Below are positions 5,832 to 7,496 of a stretch of 7,496 bases of DNA, in pieces. The DNA comes from Desulfobacteraceae bacterium (lineage in GTDB: Bacteria > Desulfobacterota > Desulfobacteria > Desulfobacterales > JAABPS01): contig JAABPS010000022.1 in NCBI GenBank assembly GCA_011391835.1, forward strand, positions 1-7,496. Reading direction: 5' to 3'. A program made the translations under genes and the position numbers. The notes under the pieces are model-generated. The model made no database searches, was not told the DNA's origin, and saw only the letters and a program-made list of their open reading frames with translations. Every line of letters starts with the position of its first letter. Positions within the stretch are counted from its first letter, which is position 1.

Positions 5832-7496
5832 TTACTTCATGCCTGATAACGCCTTTTTATATTTTTTCAATTGGGATTCATAATGAGATCGATCTGAATT
5901 CGCAATTTCAAGTGCTTCCATTTCAGTTGCAATGGCATCTTTATATCTGCCGTTAACATAATAGCTTTCAGCAAGTGTATCAAGTATATGGGATTTCTTT
6001 TCACTTTGCGCAGCTTTTAAAGCAAGAAAAAGAGCACGGGAAGGATTACGGTATTTAATATCTTCGCAGGTAGCAAACAGCCAGGCAAGATTATTTAATG
6101 CGTGCGGATTATCCATGGATATCGAAAGTGATCTTTCATAGGTTTTTATAGTTTCAGGGAAATTTCTTTTTTGATAATGGATATCTCCAAGAGCATTAAA
6201 AAGATTTGGATCGTTGGGGTTATGCTCAATTTCTCTCAGTAGGATCGTTTCCATAAAATTTGCCGTTAATGCTTTTGCGGTATAACCAAAATTGAGCATG
6301 TAACCAAGAATACCTACCAGAAATAAACCCAAACAAAAAAGTACAATGCTCCTACGAATTTTTCTGTCATGACGTTGTACCCAACTTATATCTGCCTCAC
6401 ATTTATTGAGAAACTGTATACGTTCATTAATACTGAAGTGATGCCAATTGGGTTTGGAAGGAGATTGCCCGCTGGTAACGGTTATTTTATTTAGCGTGGA
6501 AATAAGGGGTTCGGCAGTATTAAAAAAGGCATATACATAGGTATCTGCCTGCCGCTCAAAATTACGCATAAAAAAACCGAAGATATATCTAAAGTAAATA
6601 ATGAAATTTGCAATAAGAAATACGGTAATTAAACTGGATGTTATTGTTGCGGCACTTATACCTGATTTGACCGGATAACTGAATAACGGGCTCAGATAAA
6701 TACTGAATAAAGCAATTAGGTTAAACGTCGCATAAGAAAAGATAATATACCCCGAAAAGAATAGTAAATAGAAAATGAGGTGATGTTTTTTGACATGTCC
6801 AATTTCATGGGCAATAACAGAGTCAACCTCCTTAGGTTCGAGAAACCGAAACAACGCTTTTGTAACTAAAAGATATCTGAATTTTCCAATTAATCCCATG
6901 ACACCGGCGGTAATCATTCTGTCATTAAATATCGGCCAGTTAAGGATATCCGAAAAATTTATTTTCGCTTTTTTGCAAAGAACTTCGATGCGTTCTCTTT
7001 GCGTGCTATACTCAAGTGGTTTGCAGCGCCAGAACTTTTGTATAACGGCGGGTCCAAAAATAGCTATGGCAAATAGATAGATAAGAAACCATATCAGCTG
7101 GCCATAGCTGGTTGAAAGAAAGTGTTTTGGGAATTCAAATGGAAGGATCGTTATAATATCAGTTATTCCAGAAATGAGAAGCCATGGCAAAAGCAACGGT
7201 ACTGAGAAATTGATATGTGAGAGGATATAGGATTTTCTGGAATCATCAGAAAGGGTAAGCTTTTGATAGGATGGATAAGCCATGTACCATATGACAATCA
7301 AATAGAAAACAAAAATAGAAAGAAATATGAAAGATAAAAGGGTTGGAACAACAGAAAAGGGAAGTATTTTGTAAACAAAAGAAGGAAGATTGAGCACATA
7401 GATATCTATTGTAAAAAGAATAATAGAAAGCGTGGATTGGTGGGATAGTATTGCGTCAAACTGGCGGTCCGCGTGGGCAAAATTGCTTTTTGAAAT
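5832..7496 (-). CDS. Membrane M48 (Ste24/HtpX-like) zinc metalloprotease with C-terminal TPR repeats (5' partial)
   Basis: Integral-membrane zinc endopeptidase of family M48. The frame is open from the right edge (554 codons before TAA), so the N-terminus lies outside the window. The GTG at 7397 has no ribosome binding site, and the 33 codons before it read like real protein (AHADRQFDAILSHQ, then a hydrophobic stretch). Counting from that GTG, hydrophobic segments lie near 14-36, 65-87, 98-118, 207-235, 250-272 and 350-370. The zinc site is HEIGH (197-201) in VIAHEIGHVKKHH, with the third ligand Glu281 in FERQAD, 80 residues on, as expected for M48. The tail after the last helix (about 397-505) contains about three TPR units (DPNLFNALGDIHYQKRNF; NPHALNNLAWLFATCEDI; ILDTLAESYYVNGRYKDA), a likely protein-docking platform. 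All catalytic residues are present. The family processes or degrades membrane and envelope proteins; the substrate here is unknown. It is transcribed towards the lipoprotein gene. Confidence 0.93.
   Translation of the reverse strand: MSKSNFAHADRQFDAILSHQSTLSIILFTIDIYVLNLPSFVYKILPFSVVPTLLSFIFLSIFVFYLIVIWYMAYPSYQKLTLSDDSRKSYILSHINFSVPLLLPWLLISGITDIITILPFEFPKHFLSTSYGQLIWFLIYLFAIAIFGPAVIQKFWRCKPLEYSTQRERIEVLCKKAKINFSDILNWPIFNDRMITAGVMGLIGKFRYLLVTKALFRFLEPKEVDSVIAHEIGHVKKHHLIFYLLFFSGYIIFSYATFNLIALFSIYLSPLFSYPVKSGISAATITSSLITVFLIANFIIYFRYIFGFFMRNFERQADTYVYAFFNTAEPLISTLNKITVTSGQSPSKPNWHHFSINERIQFLNKCEADISWVQRHDRKIRRSIVLFCLGLFLVGILGYMLNFGYTAKALTANFMETILLREIEHNPNDPNLFNALGDIHYQKRNFPETIKTYERSLSISMDNPHALNNLAWLFATCEDIKYRNPSRALFLALKAAQSEKKSHILDTLAESYYVNGRYKDAIATEMEALEIANSDRSHYESQLKKYKKALSGMK

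Noticed and set aside
5886..5895. 10-bp palindrome AGATCGATCT in the protease C-terminal coding region
   Set aside because: It is a single short palindrome within coding sequence and is expected by chance.

Overview
The window looks like an ordinary chromosomal stretch from a moderately AT-rich Gram-negative bacterium. A member of the Desulfobacterota (former sulfate-reducing deltaproteobacteria) is my best guess. That guess rests on the style of the GAF-GspE ATPase and of the membrane M48-TPR protease, plus a diderm-type lipoprotein; it is an impression, not a database result. I see no mobile element, CRISPR array, tRNA or rRNA.

Region 1 (1-2307, + strand) is the distal part of a branched-chain amino acid type (HAAT/Liv) ABC transporter operon: livM (5' end cut by the window edge), livG and livF. 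The genes are tightly packed, with 23 bp between livM and livG and an 8-bp livG/livF overlap. The periplasmic binding protein and LivH permease would lie to the left, so the true substrate (Leu/Ile/Val, amides, urea or another compound) cannot be read here.

Region 2 (2308-5815, + strand) starts with about 250 bp of non-coding DNA. It carries a good sigma70-like promoter (TTGACA, 17 bp, TATATT) and, just after it, an imperfect sigma54-like site. Then come three genes: a small two-helix membrane protein, a large GAF / MshEN-like / GspE-PilB ATPase fusion with no other secretion or pilus gene beside it, and a small predicted lipoprotein of unknown function. The intergenic gaps are about 100 bp and 70 bp, so co-transcription is possible but unproven.

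Region 3 (5832-7496, - strand) is a multi-pass membrane M48 (Ste24/HtpX-like) zinc metalloprotease with C-terminal TPR repeats. It converges on the lipoprotein gene with only 16 bp between the stop codons. Its reading frame stays open to the right edge of the window, so the N-terminus is most likely missing and the internal GTG at 7397 is probably not the start.

I found no clear evidence of a wholly new system. The points most worth a second look are the orphan sensor-fused ATPase with a degenerate c-di-GMP-type motif, its two unknown envelope neighbours, and the N-terminus and architecture of the M48-TPR protease.
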